A stretch of DNA of 64,000 nt, taken from Phoronis australis. Lineage: Eukaryota > Phoronida > Phoronidae. This document shows, piece by piece, positions 1-12,049 of this stretch (position 1 is the first letter of the stretch; each line of letters starts with the position of its first letter). The notes beneath the pieces are model-generated. The model ran no database searches. It was not told the origin of the DNA and worked only from the letters and a program-made list of their open reading frames with translations. The stretch is taken from positions 1,389,919-1,453,918 of the forward strand of contig NMRA01000002.1 of assembly GCA_002633005.1 (NCBI GenBank). The letters are read 5' to 3'. The position numbers and the translations under genes were made by a program.

Positions 1-865
1 TGCGTTTTAGGCTGACTTCAATGTGCCCCTTTCCTTGCACTATTGTATTTTATATTACGTCAATAGGTGTCACTGGATGCAGGTCAGTGTGAAAGGCAAA
101 CAGCCTGCTTGAAAAAAAATTGTGTTATTCAGAGACTTGGCTCTTATTTTTGAATAGTGTCTGGTCGTCCGTTATGGCAATTCAATTACAGCTTAGATCT
201 CTACTTAGAGAGGTCGTGCCTCATCTCATCAGTTCAGGATTCCCTCTGAAGTTGTTTTGACCAAGAGGGCTGGTGAAATATTTGGCAACTGTTGAAGCGG
301 CTATTATGGCAACTGAAAATTGGGGTGTCGAGGGACTGTACCTCAGACTTTACGACGTAGCACCCTGAGAATCCTTTATCCAGCACACTTTACAAGTTCT
401 TGTTTTTAGTAGGAAAGTGATGTGTATGCACGGTGCATTCGATTTTCATGTACAGATATCTGTTACCACTGACGAATTAAGATTTTTTTGATCGGTCGTC
501 GCATAACCCGTTTTGCTTTGGCCGGTCTTCAGTCGTAAAATGCAGCCAGTCACACTCTCTATTTAGGGCAAAATGTCTAATTTACCCCCAAGGCCGTGCC
601 GGAAGATAACATGTATTTTAATTTCATACAATCGGTCTTTAAGCATTCAGAACTAAGTTGTACGCCTCGTACTTTTAACTTTGTTTAGTATGCCCTGTTT
701 ATGGGAATAAACGGGAAAACGCAATGGCAAATAAACTGGGTAGAAGTCGGTTATCGGTTGTTGTGCATCCCATACAGCCATAACATGATATCCTATTAAA
801 TCATGCAGGTTGGGTTAACTAGTTATGTAGATGATATAAAAGTACAGAGCTAGCCCAGAGGCTGG
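1..865. other. Intergenic, no gene recognised
   Basis: AT-rich non-coding sequence with no ORF of convincing protein character, no splice-bounded exon and no repeat boundary that I can define. It lies about 11 kb beyond the 3' end of the FMO gene. Confidence 0.5.
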
Positions 866-1190
866 AAAAAATTGCATGGCTACGCCTCTTAATCTCAGCT
901 ACTATTCCCTAAACCCCTGTCCCTTACCACCAAATACCAAACCCGCAGTTAAAATTCCATCCCTGAGCAGGGATTGAAAATACTGCATACCTGGGGACCA
1001 AACTACATACCCAGGGACCAACTTTTTAGTTACACGGACCCATGGCGTGGTTTGGAGTTTGGTCACCCGCTATGGATTATTTTGGACGCGTTTGAAGAGA
1101 TTAAGGGTGCAGGTGTTGGAATTGGGCCGGGACTATAGGGTTTAGGGAAGTGAAGCTGAAATTTAGAAGCGCAGCCATGGAATCATTTCT
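866..1190. mobile_element. MITE-like inverted-repeat element
   Basis: About 60 bases at 866-925 reappear as an imperfect inverted copy at about 1130-1190. Shared blocks are CATGGCTRCGC, TCAGCT and TTCCCTAAACCC on the left against their complements on the right (GGGTTTAGGGAA, AGCTGAAATTTAGAAGCGCAGCCATGG in part). The interior repeats a GGGACCAA motif twice (around 995 and 1015). There is no coding capacity, so this looks like a short non-autonomous DNA transposon. No target-site duplication was found and the ends are approximate. Confidence 0.55.
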
Positions 1191-4100
1191 TGCTCCCCCT
1201 ACTATTGTATGTGCGTAACTAGGGTCATATGTGAAGCTGCGCATCTAGATCCGAAATAAGGCGCATATGCCTATATGCGAAACAGTTGAATAAAACCATG
1301 GACTTGAATATGAAAGTGCATGGTGAAATCGAGGAGCGGATCCTGATTGAGACTGATTTTTCTGTTCAGTTGCAAAACTGAAGGGCGTTCACGTGTATTC
1401 AATTTATACTGAAAAGTGCGAGGAATTATAGACAAAAATGATGATTGCATTTGTTTGAACGTCGAGTATCGAAAACGAATGTCATACCGCCTCAATTTTA
1501 CGAACGAAAGCTCAGGAAAAGGGCGATATAGGTCTACTAAGACGTGTCGAATTTATTCTCATTTTGGGAGGGAAAATTTTCCTAAGCACTTAGTCAAATG
1601 AGTATTTTAGCCGTTATTCAAACAATATGCGATATATGTTGTTAAGACGAAGTCGTCGGTCCTATTTACTTGTGTTACGTGTGGATCCAAGTTTTGCAAG
1701 GGATTTAGAAACGCGGAACAAGCACTAATTGTTTTCACATGTTGCGTCTCGCTAAATAAACATTGGTTCCAAAGGAAATTTTTGGCCATTCTAATTAAAA
1801 TCGAGCCGCGGACAATGTCGAGACATCGCTTGAGATTTATAATGAGAACCAAATCCGCTGTGTTGTTTTATATCAATATGGGCAATGTTCTTTGTTTATG
1901 GGAGATTGGTGGTGTAGTCTTATTCTGTGATTTCAGTCTCATTGAATTAGCATTGGTAAAAATAACTTTTGCCTGGAAGGAATTTGGAGGCTTCCGTACC
2001 ATTTTTTGACACTGGTGTCGTTGCAGAATTTATCACCAAACTAAAAATAAAAGGCGTCTTTTCCGTCAGCCGTCAGGCACACTTTTCCAGAAAAAGAACT
2101 GGAATAATAAAACTTCCCTCGTTGTTTTATTTTCTCGTGGCACATTCCGTCCTTAAAATTTTTTCTTCACTAAAATTTAATACATCGAGTTTTAGAGTGC
2201 TCGTAAACTTTGTAGTCGACTAGTTTTGAAGTGGACATTGCTCTTGTACGCTTGTAAATCAGTTGTTTTTACCGTGTGAACATTTTGCGGGATCATCATT
2301 GCTACGTTATCCATTAAAGGACGGACTGCATGGTCTTTTTGTAATGTGCACATGCGTGGTCTTCTAAATACGTCACAAATAATGAGCAAGGGTAAATAGC
2401 AACAGAATGTAAGAAATACTCCGTGCTTCCTGTTTAACGCCAGGAACTTGCAGTTTAAAACTTTAACTAACGGAAAATTCTTGAATGTTGGAAAAGTTCA
2501 CAGTATACCAATATGATTTGCGAAATGGCTTTTTGATATTTTGAGAGAAAGTAATCCGTGTTCTGAATGTCAAGGAAATGAACAACTAGACGAACACGTT
2601 GGATTTACGTAAGTTGACATTTTGTTGCAAATTCACAGTGATCTCTCTAATGAAGACGCCTTGTCTCCATTTATAGCCTTAAGCACAGCGTCTAGGCATT
2701 CCGCCGGGAGTAAATAGCCCACAGCACTGTCCCTGGGGCAAAATATGTTTTCTTTAAAGTCTAATTTTTCTCCGTCCATTACGAGAATTGGTGGAATTAG
2801 TCTGATCAGCGTCTAGTTAAGTGCTGTCCACCGTTGGCTCCAAAGGAGGGAGGCGTCGTTATGACCAGAAGTTGGACAGATTGGGGGACCAAATGTGAAA
2901 CTTATGTCGGACTGTTAATGCACTTGTTCAACACATTTAGAAAAATAGCCTGCGGACATCGATCGCCGCGTGAAACACCACTGGAGAGATAACGCACTCG
3001 TCATGTCCGAGAAAATCGTTTACAAGTGACATTTATTCGTGCATGGTCAAGCATACCTGAAATAACGTATTATCATTTTTATCACTCTGAATGGAAGTGA
3101 AAAAATTAAAACATGTCAAACTTGGAAATGTTTGTGAAGTATTTGAAAAGTTAGTTACAGTGGACATAATTCAAAAGTCATTTGTCGCAGTAATTACCGA
3201 GGACTTAAAAAAGCATAGATAACGAGAAAGGTCAAAACTTCTGGAACGGGCAGAATAACCAGGTTATTGGGCTTTATGCAATTAGACTCAACTTTGCATA
3301 AATCGGACCTTGTACAATCGATAATCCAAAATCATTTGTGCAAAGAATTATGAGATGTGGAAAATCTTGTAATTTGTATGACTGACCAGTAACTAGCGGA
3401 ATCTTGCAAAAATCTCTAATTTGCTATACTTATTAAAATAAATGACTCAAATTCGAGGAAAATGAAGACCTGAAGGTCACGCGTTATGAATTATTTGTTC
3501 AATAGGACCATGATTACGGTGTCCAGGCCTTAATAAATGTTGCCATGACAACCTGATTAAGTTTACTGGACAGCTACAAACTTTTTAGGATGGTCCCAGT
3601 TATTGCATAGAACTGTAGAGTTTGGTGGCTGTTGTGGTCTGATTGAAAATTTGATGTGAAGCTCAGGCTAACAAACCATGCCATGCTGTCATCACCACCA
3701 ATCACGCATTATACCATCTTTAGTATATGCTAGCAATCAAACTCTAGATAACTTTACATATAGTCAATATAAGTACGACGCTACGGTCCGTATTTAAATT
3801 TTGTAAGCGAACGATATTTTAGGCGGCTATAAATTTCCATTCCGATACAAAAACTTACATCACTTATGGTTCTGAAATTGTTTTCAAACTTTTCCTTAGT
3901 CGATTTAACGGTGGTGTTGGAATTAGAAAGAACGCTCAATTCGTCATTGCTTGATACCAGGCTCTACGAGATAAGTTGTCACGGCGGGTTATATTACATG
4001 TCTAGCATGATCTCGAGTAATGATGAACTGTCAACTTTGTCAAGCCCAGAAATCACGTCAGGATCAAGTTGAGACCGTATGTATGGAGGCGAGTAACTAA

Positions 4101-7100
4101 ACACTAAAACACAGTGGGTTTGGTAACTGTTTTTCCGAACTATGGTTCAAAAATGGCAAATATATCGCGGAGTGATATTGTTATTGTAGGTGTGGTAAAG
4201 TAGTGCCTATTGTAAAAATATCACTGATCTTAATAAAATCGATCTCATATAGTTGTTCCTGACTCAGATTGGAAGTGATTTCTAGAATTCAACAGAATCG
4301 ACATTTTGTTTTTATTTTAGATTAGGCGCGCAAAAGTTTCTTGTCGTGGCGTGTTAGCTTAAACCGTCGATGCAGGTATAGCTATCAGGGGAATTCTAGG
4401 AGTTTTATTGAATCAATGTCAATTCAAACTAAGGAAAAGAACACCGCAACATTGTTTTGAAAGAGCAAGAAACGCCTGTTCAGACAGTTGCTTGACACTG
4501 GAACATGGTTTTGTGGCTTGAATTGGTAGACATCCAGGCAGCTGGTGTCTTTAACAGACAACGTCACTTCCCCCATGTTTGTATTGTGCCTAGTGGAGAT
4601 GAGTGGATGTATGTGATTGACTCACTGTCATTTACAGAGGTTCATTTTGTCGACAATTTTGGGCCCTAGACAGCAGGCAGTCTTTTGGCCCTAGACAAGA
4701 CAGACAGTCGTCGTCCAAGTGAATGTAATACATTATAGTAAAAAAATAAAGTAGATGCACAGATCACATCTTTGCCACTAATATGCAATTGTGCCGAGAC
4801 TTCGTCGGGTTACCAAGTGTCCGTACTTTTAACCCTTGAACACGACATCCTTCTAACACTGCAAAAATGTACTGTTTGATATTGTAAATTGCACTGTTTT
4901 CGAAAATTTTGTCAAATGGGTTGCGAAAGAACTACACTTCGTGTTTGGTGTTTAGTTTGGGAGATCAATCAAGACATTGCCCTTCGAAGTCTAACCACCT
5001 TTGAGCTATCCACGGAGACGCTCGTTTGTAGAATGATAGAGCGCCAAATGATGAAACAGGCCCGTCATAATTTAATTGGTGATAAACAAGGCTGACACTG
5101 AAATGAAAATACCAAATGTCAGGGACCACCATATTTCTCAAATCCATCCGTCAAATAACTCGCAACGTATGAAATAAAGAAAACTTATTTCGGCAGATGC
5201 TTTCACTCACGATCAAGTATCATGAGTTGTTGCGCAAAACGATTCACTTGTCCACCTCTTTCTACTAGCACGCCTGCAGGTCTTTTCAGCGGGATCTCTT
5301 GTCAGCTTAATGACCGGAACAAACGGCCCCGGGCCATTTGGGCACTACCAAGCCCCGTCAAGCCGATGTGATTGAAACCACCCTTAACAGCAGACCGCAT
5401 CTAAATAACCGCGAGCAAGATTTGTGCTACTCAAAAGTTACACAAGTAAAACAACTCTATAGAATATATCACCTCAGGGCACTCGTCCCGCGAAAGTGTC
5501 AGTTGAGAAAAACACACAACAACTAGTCTTGTGGCAGCGATACATACATCTCCGTCTTAACTAATGTTATGTTTTTCTGCGCAATGTTACAGAAACGTGT
5601 CAGGCGACTGCGTAGTTGTTGGATAAAGGGAGGTCAAACTGGCAAGATTAATGCGTAGACTTTAAATGCTCTAGCCCATTCTTTTTAGTTAAAAATCTTC
5701 AAAAATCAACGTAAATTCAAACCATTTTAATCGTAACTTAATTCCAAACGATGCCCTTTCAAATTCTCATTTTTTTTAAAATAAACATAGTTACATGCAG
5801 ATTTTTTTTTAATTTCTGAATTTCTGGAGGTTCACCAACAAAATGGAGACAACTAAAAGGTTAACTTATGAACTTCAAAATTTGTCAATAAAACACAAAT
5901 TTATACAAACCAGTAATTTCCGAAATATGCCTTTGTCATTAACAGGTTTCGATTAACGAGACTTGTTCTATATTCTCATATGAGGAAAACAACTGAAAAG
6001 GTACTACGATAAGTCTGTATCCTAACGATACAATTAGTAAAGAGTTGATTAAATTTTTATTTTTTGGCACATTTACCATTCTGTTATAGTAGTGTAATGC
6101 TTTTAAAGCTGCACTAAACACTTGCCTCCTGTCAAAAACAACTTTTGATTTAAGCCACTTACTGTTGTAAATTCGAATTCTTGTTTCTCAGGTTAGAAAG
6201 AAATTGACGCCGATTGCTTCAGGTCAGCCTCGGTACGGTTATTTGTCACGGCAGGTTTATTTCAGACGCTGAAGCAATGGAGGAACGCGATGAAGTAGCG
6301 GCTTTGGAAGACGAAACATTGCAGCGAAGAAAGTTTGTTTTTTGGACAGTAGAACCTGGTTTCGTTTGCATTTCCTCTCGATCCAGTTTCAAATTGTAAG
6401 ACTTGAGCCTACGCTGCATCTTCAAGGTTCATCCTCCGCGCTGCATGGAAGAGGCGGACTTTCTGATCGGAAAGGATGGACCCCAAAAATATGTAAGACC
6501 GCCAAAAATGACAAGGGTGAGGTTGCATTGGAAAGGATGGATTATTTACTAATTTTCCCCAATAAAGAGGGTTTATTCGTGATTATACTAATTGCGCTAT
6601 CAAGCAGCAGCTGTTGTGTTATATCACCGTGTCGCGCGCACACGTTAAATTTATATTCAGTTTGACGTCACGATATTGACAGGCGTCGATAGACGCTCAT
6701 ACGAAAAGCTGCAAAACTACGTTTTACGTTTAAAATAAACCCATCTCCTAAAAATAAGAATTTCGACTATCATATGACACAGTTTATATGGCACTGCTTA
6801 CGATGTCTACTTCAACTAAGCCATACAGAATTTGCGGAGCGTGCTCATAACCAAGATGCGCTTGATTATTTCAGCTGCGGTGTTGGGTTGTTGAAAAGGC
6901 AAAACAAGAAAACACGCAAAACTAACATATGGCTACATTTTATGTACGACCAAGTTTTCACGCAGTAACAAAAGGTTAACTTTAGTTGTAAAGTTGCCAG
7001 TACAGCTTATTATTGTTATTGCAAATCACTAGATTCATTAATTTACGTTGGTAACTTCCACGGGTATTTTAGTTGACGTTTTCGTGACGACAGTCACATC

Positions 7101-8112
7101 TATGCTGTCTTCTCTGACGTAAAAGAATATCAACGAATCTAAATCTCATGCAAAATTGATAAATATGTTTTTGATGTTTTATGAACAACTGTGTTATTGA
7201 GTTCACGCGTGAGCAATAACGAACAGTCAGTTATTTCGATGCTGAAAATCACGACGCCTGGATTAGGTGAGGAAAAAGTGATTTATCCAACAATTCCGTA
7301 GCGGTACGGGATTATATTCAGTTACACTGAAGCCGCTGTCCGCCCTGGACACAAGTATTGGTCAACTAGCGCACGCTAACTACTACGATGTCCACATATA
7401 GATAATCGAAAAAACTGTCATTGGCCAGGACTTGGCGTGACATGGCACACTGGTCAAAAACTATATGAAATACAGTTACGTAGCGATTTTGAGAAGTGGT
7501 GTCCTTTTGCAATGAGGGATTTATTTTGTCAAATACGGCAAAAGTCATATGAAAGCAAAGAAGTTAACCTCATTTACGGCTTTTATTGGAAATGTTTTAA
7601 ATGAGTTTTACAAAAAATTTATTTGCATATCACACTTTTCGTTCATAGTTATCCATATTTTTCCAGCCTAACATTTTGCTTTATATTCTGAAGACATCGG
7701 ACATTTAGAAAATATTTCTTTTGTCTTCTTTTGTTTATTCACTATGCGCACCTAATTATGATTATTGAACTAACGTTTCTTTATTTGTCCGGGTCTGACA
7801 CAGACTTTTGTTTCAGGTGCATCGGTCAATTGTTTTGCGAACGTGAAAAACTAATGCGCTTGTTCCGCAGTGCTACGTTGAAATTACTTTATTTATTTGA
7901 CATTTATACTTTTAAGTTAAACAAATTTGATTCTTATTATGAATTTGCTTCTGCGGAGACAAATTTTCCTGAAATAGCTCAACCTCGGTTTTCACTAAAA
8001 TTAATTCTAACTGCGTAATAATGCTTTTTTAACTTCGAGTAAAATGTTTCTATGTTTACAGACAGGCTTTTTAATCCACTTCAAAACGGTTATTCGTAGA
8101 CTTCTGGGTAGA
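1191..8112. other. Intergenic, no gene recognised; decayed repeats
   Basis: About 7 kb without a supportable gene. The ORFs here are short, lack family motifs and overlap on several frames, as expected by chance in AT-rich DNA. A copy of a dispersed repeat (family R2) sits at about 3968-4075, and a short direct duplication of a GGGCCCTAGACA-like block sits at about 4660-4705. Confidence 0.5.
3968..4075 (+). repeat. Dispersed repeat family R2, copy 1
   Basis: The stretch carries GTCACGGCGGGT, then AGCATGATCTCGAG, GAACTGTCAA, CAAGCCCA and ends in CAAGTTGAGACC. The same order of blocks recurs near 9953-10090 and 20868-21000, and in variant form near 54214-54400 and 61790-62010. Boundaries are approximate, and the class (MITE or SINE) is not settled. 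Confidence 0.5.
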
Positions 8113-8240
8113 GGTTAATAATGCTAGGACCTCGCTCGAGGACTTCGTTAGAAAAGTAAGACTTCGCGAGATTTCGTGAGATATTGTCGTGTATTTTAAA
8201 TGGAAGCATGGGATTTTGGCTTGATTTTTCTCGGCGGGAG
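8113..8240 (+). mobile_element. MITE family R1, diverged copy
   Basis: This copy shares TAGGACCTCGCT, AAGACTTCG, CGTGAGATATTG, CGTGT, an AATGxAAGCA block and GGCTTGATTTT with the better-preserved element at 20703-20843. Its right terminal repeat is not clear. A second R1-like segment in opposite orientation lies at 8660-8750, so the two may form one larger foldback or two insertions. Confidence 0.5.
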
Positions 8241-8659
8241 ATAACTACTGAACTCTACTCTGGTTATATGCTGTCAATACAAAACTTTGAGGCTAAAATG
8301 ACAGTACCAAACAATGATTTTGTAAAAATAGAGGCTGATTTTGTGAGGTGTACTTTCATACAAACCCGATTTCCTTTTTCAGCAGAAGGTAATTATGACG
8401 AGAACAATTTTTACCTTATAAAACATTGGAATTGAAATGTCGACGTATAGACGATTCCTTAACTGCACGAATACTTAATCTGAATTTTATTTGGATGAGC
8501 GAAGTAAAACCTAAATTGTTGGTTAAAAAGAAGATTGTTTTTAAGAAAATATTGACCACCGCCAAAAACGTGACGGAATAGAAAGTGTTGTTGGAACGTA
8601 ATGCGCTGTGGGCTGAGCTCAGTAGAAAATCTCATAAATGAAGCTGGTGTGTTTGTGCT

Positions 8660-8750
8660 TGGCTTGTAATATATGGCAATATCTCGCAGTCTTGGGCGAT
8701 TTTGCGCCTCCGCGAGGTCCTCACATCTACGCTACGCACGCCAGGTCAAG
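8660..8750 (-). mobile_element. MITE family R1, inverted fragment
   Basis: Read on the minus strand this gives GAGGACCTCGC, then a CAAGACTGCGAGATATTGCC block, matching the R1 element in the opposite orientation to the copy at 8113-8240. It ends beside ACGCACGCCAGG, a motif also found just outside the R1 element at 20703-20843. Confidence 0.45.
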
Positions 8751-11623
8751 GTTTTATCTCATACGGAAGCTTGAATGCGTTTTTTTTTAACCGCATGAAA
8801 GGCAGCCGTTTGGGTTTCCTCCATCACTGATGTTCATTCTTGGCAAAGTGTCTAAGTTGTCGGGAGATTTCCCAGGAAGACGCCATTTAACATTCTTGGT
8901 GTCATGTTAGACTACACACGAGTTCTTAAACTCGACCCCTGCAGTTAGATCAGATAATAATAGTAAAAGTAAAAAAAACAAAAATATGTGTAATGAACTT
9001 TTACTGGAACACAAGTGTAAAATTGCCCAGAATTGAAAGCAGAGGGGTAGCTCGCCTGTTATGTGTGTCATATATTTTTCATCTACTGCAAACTTGTTGT
9101 TTTTACTGAACGCTGATTAATTAGAAATTCGTCAATAGTCCCACTTACGTCTGCGCTCATTCGTAATCAATAGAGGCAAGACGACATCATGTGATCACAG
9201 TCAAACGTTGCTATGGAGGCCTTACCTCTCGTTGGTTTCTCTTGTAGGAGTTTGGAGGTACCTGCCAAAATGACTCTGACAATATCTGGTGTTCACCGTG
9301 CGCTGCGATGCCGAGTTTAATCTTAATGAGCAACTCTAATCTTGCTAATAATTATTAGTTCCGATAATTGAAAACACGCATTCAACAATGCGCGTTTTGC
9401 TATGCTTGTAGGTATTTTCGTCACACCATTATTTGAACGTGAAAATCGACACGGTTTGATCAAATAACGAAATTAATTTACAAAATGCGAAAAATAGATG
9501 TACATACGTACGTGTTAACTAAGACCTCAGGCCATGACACCTGCATAAAGCAAAGGAGTCGTGGGGTGATGTCTTTATGAACATTAGATCCTAGTTTCGG
9601 AATTTTAATAGAGTTTCATGTTGTGTGAACAATTTTCTTCCGATGGAGAATTAAATATAAAACTGCTTATCTTAGAAGTAAAGAGTGCTAAGCGAGGGCG
9701 AGATGTTTCACCTTAGATTGGTGTCTTCGCTTCGTTATTGTAATTATCTAAAACGGGGTTTGAAACGTTTAACACAGAACTTTCGTAACTACTAAAATTG
9801 TAAGAAACCCGCCTTGTATGACAAAAGTTTTTTTTGTCCAGACTACGTGCCGTTATGGATTGTTCTCAAATAATTGTGCAGGGATGGTTTCAGAGCATCG
9901 GAAGAACTGACAGTGCGTTGCTGCTTGTGAATTGGGCGTTGGAAGTTGAATTATCACGGCGGGTCGTCGTATGTACATAGCATGATCTCAAGAAAAGAAG
10001 AACTGTCAGTTCTTCGCAAGCCCAAACAATCACTTTTCATACGAGTAAGGAACAAGTTGAGACAAATATTGTAGCGGAAAGTGGTTAAAATTTCAAGTTC
10101 GCTTTTTGGACGGAAAGGGGGTTTTGTAGCAAGTAGCCGCTTTAGGAGCAATAAGCCAGCTCAAAATTTTACGATTTCGTCGCAATTTGACATTGTCATG
10201 CACTGAGGAAATTCCCAAACGAGCAGATAAGATGTTCTTTTAACGAAAAAATCCGTCAAACGGTATTAAGCAGTAAAAATTAAAACGACAATGTGACTTT
10301 TCCGTTTTATTATCAATTTGAGTATAGTTCTGTTACGTGAGTTACATACAATCAAATAAATAAATACAGTAATACAATGCATTAATAAATATGGTATTAC
10401 TAATTCAGTTGACGTCAGAGTCGCTTCATCAAAACGCAATTCTCCCAACATTGTGCCATTAATAACCTTTATCTTTGCGATGTAGATTATTAAACAAACA
10501 TAGAATAGCAATAAACATCAAAAACCGCTGCCTACTCTGGTGGAGTCCTCAATGAATCTCTATTTAGAGACAGAACTCTAGAGAAAAACACCTTAACATA
10601 ATAAACTTTAAGGACATTTTTCACAGGATTTACCAATGTTTCCACGTGCAGTACTCTTTTGCCCCTGGTTATAATAAAATTTAGAATATCTTACAATATT
10701 CACATTAAAAAACTATGATATTTAGTCACGAGGTATCTCATAAGTACATTTTACTAGAAACACCTTCATCTACAGAAAAGTTAGTTATAATAAATAAACG
10801 GTTATTGAGAAGGGGTAAAATCAGGACTTTACTTCCCGTCCGTCACCCCAGCTGTCACCAACTTTCTCATCTTGTTATCCTTCCCCTCGTCCCCCCAAGG
10901 ATTGGGTTTAGGCGATACCTAATTGTTAAATATCAGGACTCGTACCAATTTGTCCCCTTTGTCCCATATAATAATGTGCAACGTCACTCCTCACGTGCCA
11001 GTTGCCTTGCAATGCAACCCAGGATATCCCAGTTCGATGACTGCAGTTCCCGCGTTCTTGAAATCTGGTGCAGTCATCAACCGCTCCGAAGGGAACTCCG
11101 CTATATTTATGACAGCGGCAAGGTGCAGAAATAAAATTAGGATACCCACCCATTTAAAAATTGGACTCGAAAAAAGAGGAACCCATTTTTAGAGGTTCTA
11201 TCACGAAAAAGTCATCTTTTAGCAGAGCTTGTTCCATAAAGAACACCCTCTATAGGAATTCTAGAACAGCTGAATTAAGCCAAGAACAGTACAAGCAGAC
11301 TGCTATATTGTAAAAAATACATACATCAATTGAAACAATTTTCTAAAAAATATACACAATATTTAAAACCTTCTGTAGATTTGTGAAGTGGAAAAATACA
11401 GAATTCCCTGACCAACAAGGTGAATACTCGGACTCCCAAGGCGAATCTTTTTGTAAGGAATTGTGACCAAAAAGGTAACATTCATAAGAAGTTTTGTCAG
11501 CAAAAGTACCATTTCGTACGGAAACGAGTTATGAAGAAGTCACCCATTTGAACAGCATGCACGTATGTATACCTCTTATATTAGAGTACCCTGGGATTTT
11601 ATCATTAGACTTGATAACATGGT
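8751..11623. other. FMO 3' flank, no separate gene recognised
   Basis: This is sequence downstream of the FMO stop codon. The first minus-strand AATAAA hexamer I noticed is at 10306-10311 (TTTATT on the plus strand), about 1.3 kb past the stop, so a long 3' UTR is possible but unproven. Overlapping ORFs on both strands at 10715-11192 have no recognisable family signature and are not called as genes. Confidence 0.4.
9953..10095 (+). repeat. Dispersed repeat family R2, copy 2
   Basis: It repeats the block order ATCACGGCGGGT, AGCATGATCTCAAG, GAACTGTCAGTTCTTC, AAGCCCA, GAGTAAGGAACAAGTTGAGAC and then TTGTAGCGGAAAGTGGT. The last block is also found, inverted, at about 61790-61825. Confidence 0.5.
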
Positions 11624-12049
11624 TTATGCAGTGTTCTGAGCAGCTACTGCAAGAGCGCCAAATACAAGAAACGCGCAGTAAAATAAGACGACAATTTCCA
11701 TGGGTAAAGTGAATTTGCAATTTCTTGACATAGCTCTGAGGATCTGTTTTTGTCCATAGCTTTTCTCCACTGTTTTCAGTTTTCGTGGTACATTGTTTTC
11801 TGTCGTCTGCGCAGCTTCTGCACGTGTTGTTCGAGAACGAATCCCGTACACGGTGTTCGTTAAAGTGTCCTCGATAACTTGTTTGGCGCCACTCCAGCGT
11901 CCGAGGCCCTCTAAGCGATACTGTGCGGGAACACAGGGCCCAAAGAAACAGCGCAGGGCAAACTTGGGGTCCCTGAAAAACATCTTTCTTAGATTTGGTT
12001 TCACTCCGAACTGCTCGGCGATTTCATCCATGAAGGGAACCCAGAAAGC
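11624..12049 (-). CDS. FMO coding exon 6 (terminal)
   Basis: This exon encodes residues 426-566 and the TAA stop. It contains GVKPN-LRKMFFRDPK-ALRCFFGPC-PAQYRLEG-GRWSGAK, the family's characteristic C-terminal half. A hydrophobic segment (EIVVLFYCAFLVFGALAVAA) follows, consistent with the C-terminal ER membrane anchor of microsomal FMOs. A TTRAEAAQTTENN linker of low conservation precedes it. Confidence 0.95.
   Translation of the reverse strand, partial: AFWVPFMDEIAEQFGVKPNLRKMFFRDPKFALRCFFGPCVPAQYRLEGLGRWSGAKQVIEDTLTNTVYGIRSRTTRAEAAQTTENNVPRKLKTVEKSYGQKQILRAMSRNCKFTLPMEIVVLFYCAFLVFGALAVAAQNTA

Noticed and set aside
10715-11192. Overlapping ORFs on plus and minus strands
   Set aside because: Three frames open at once with no domain I recognise and no splice context. 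Possibly old repeat sequence. A protein-profile search would be decisive.
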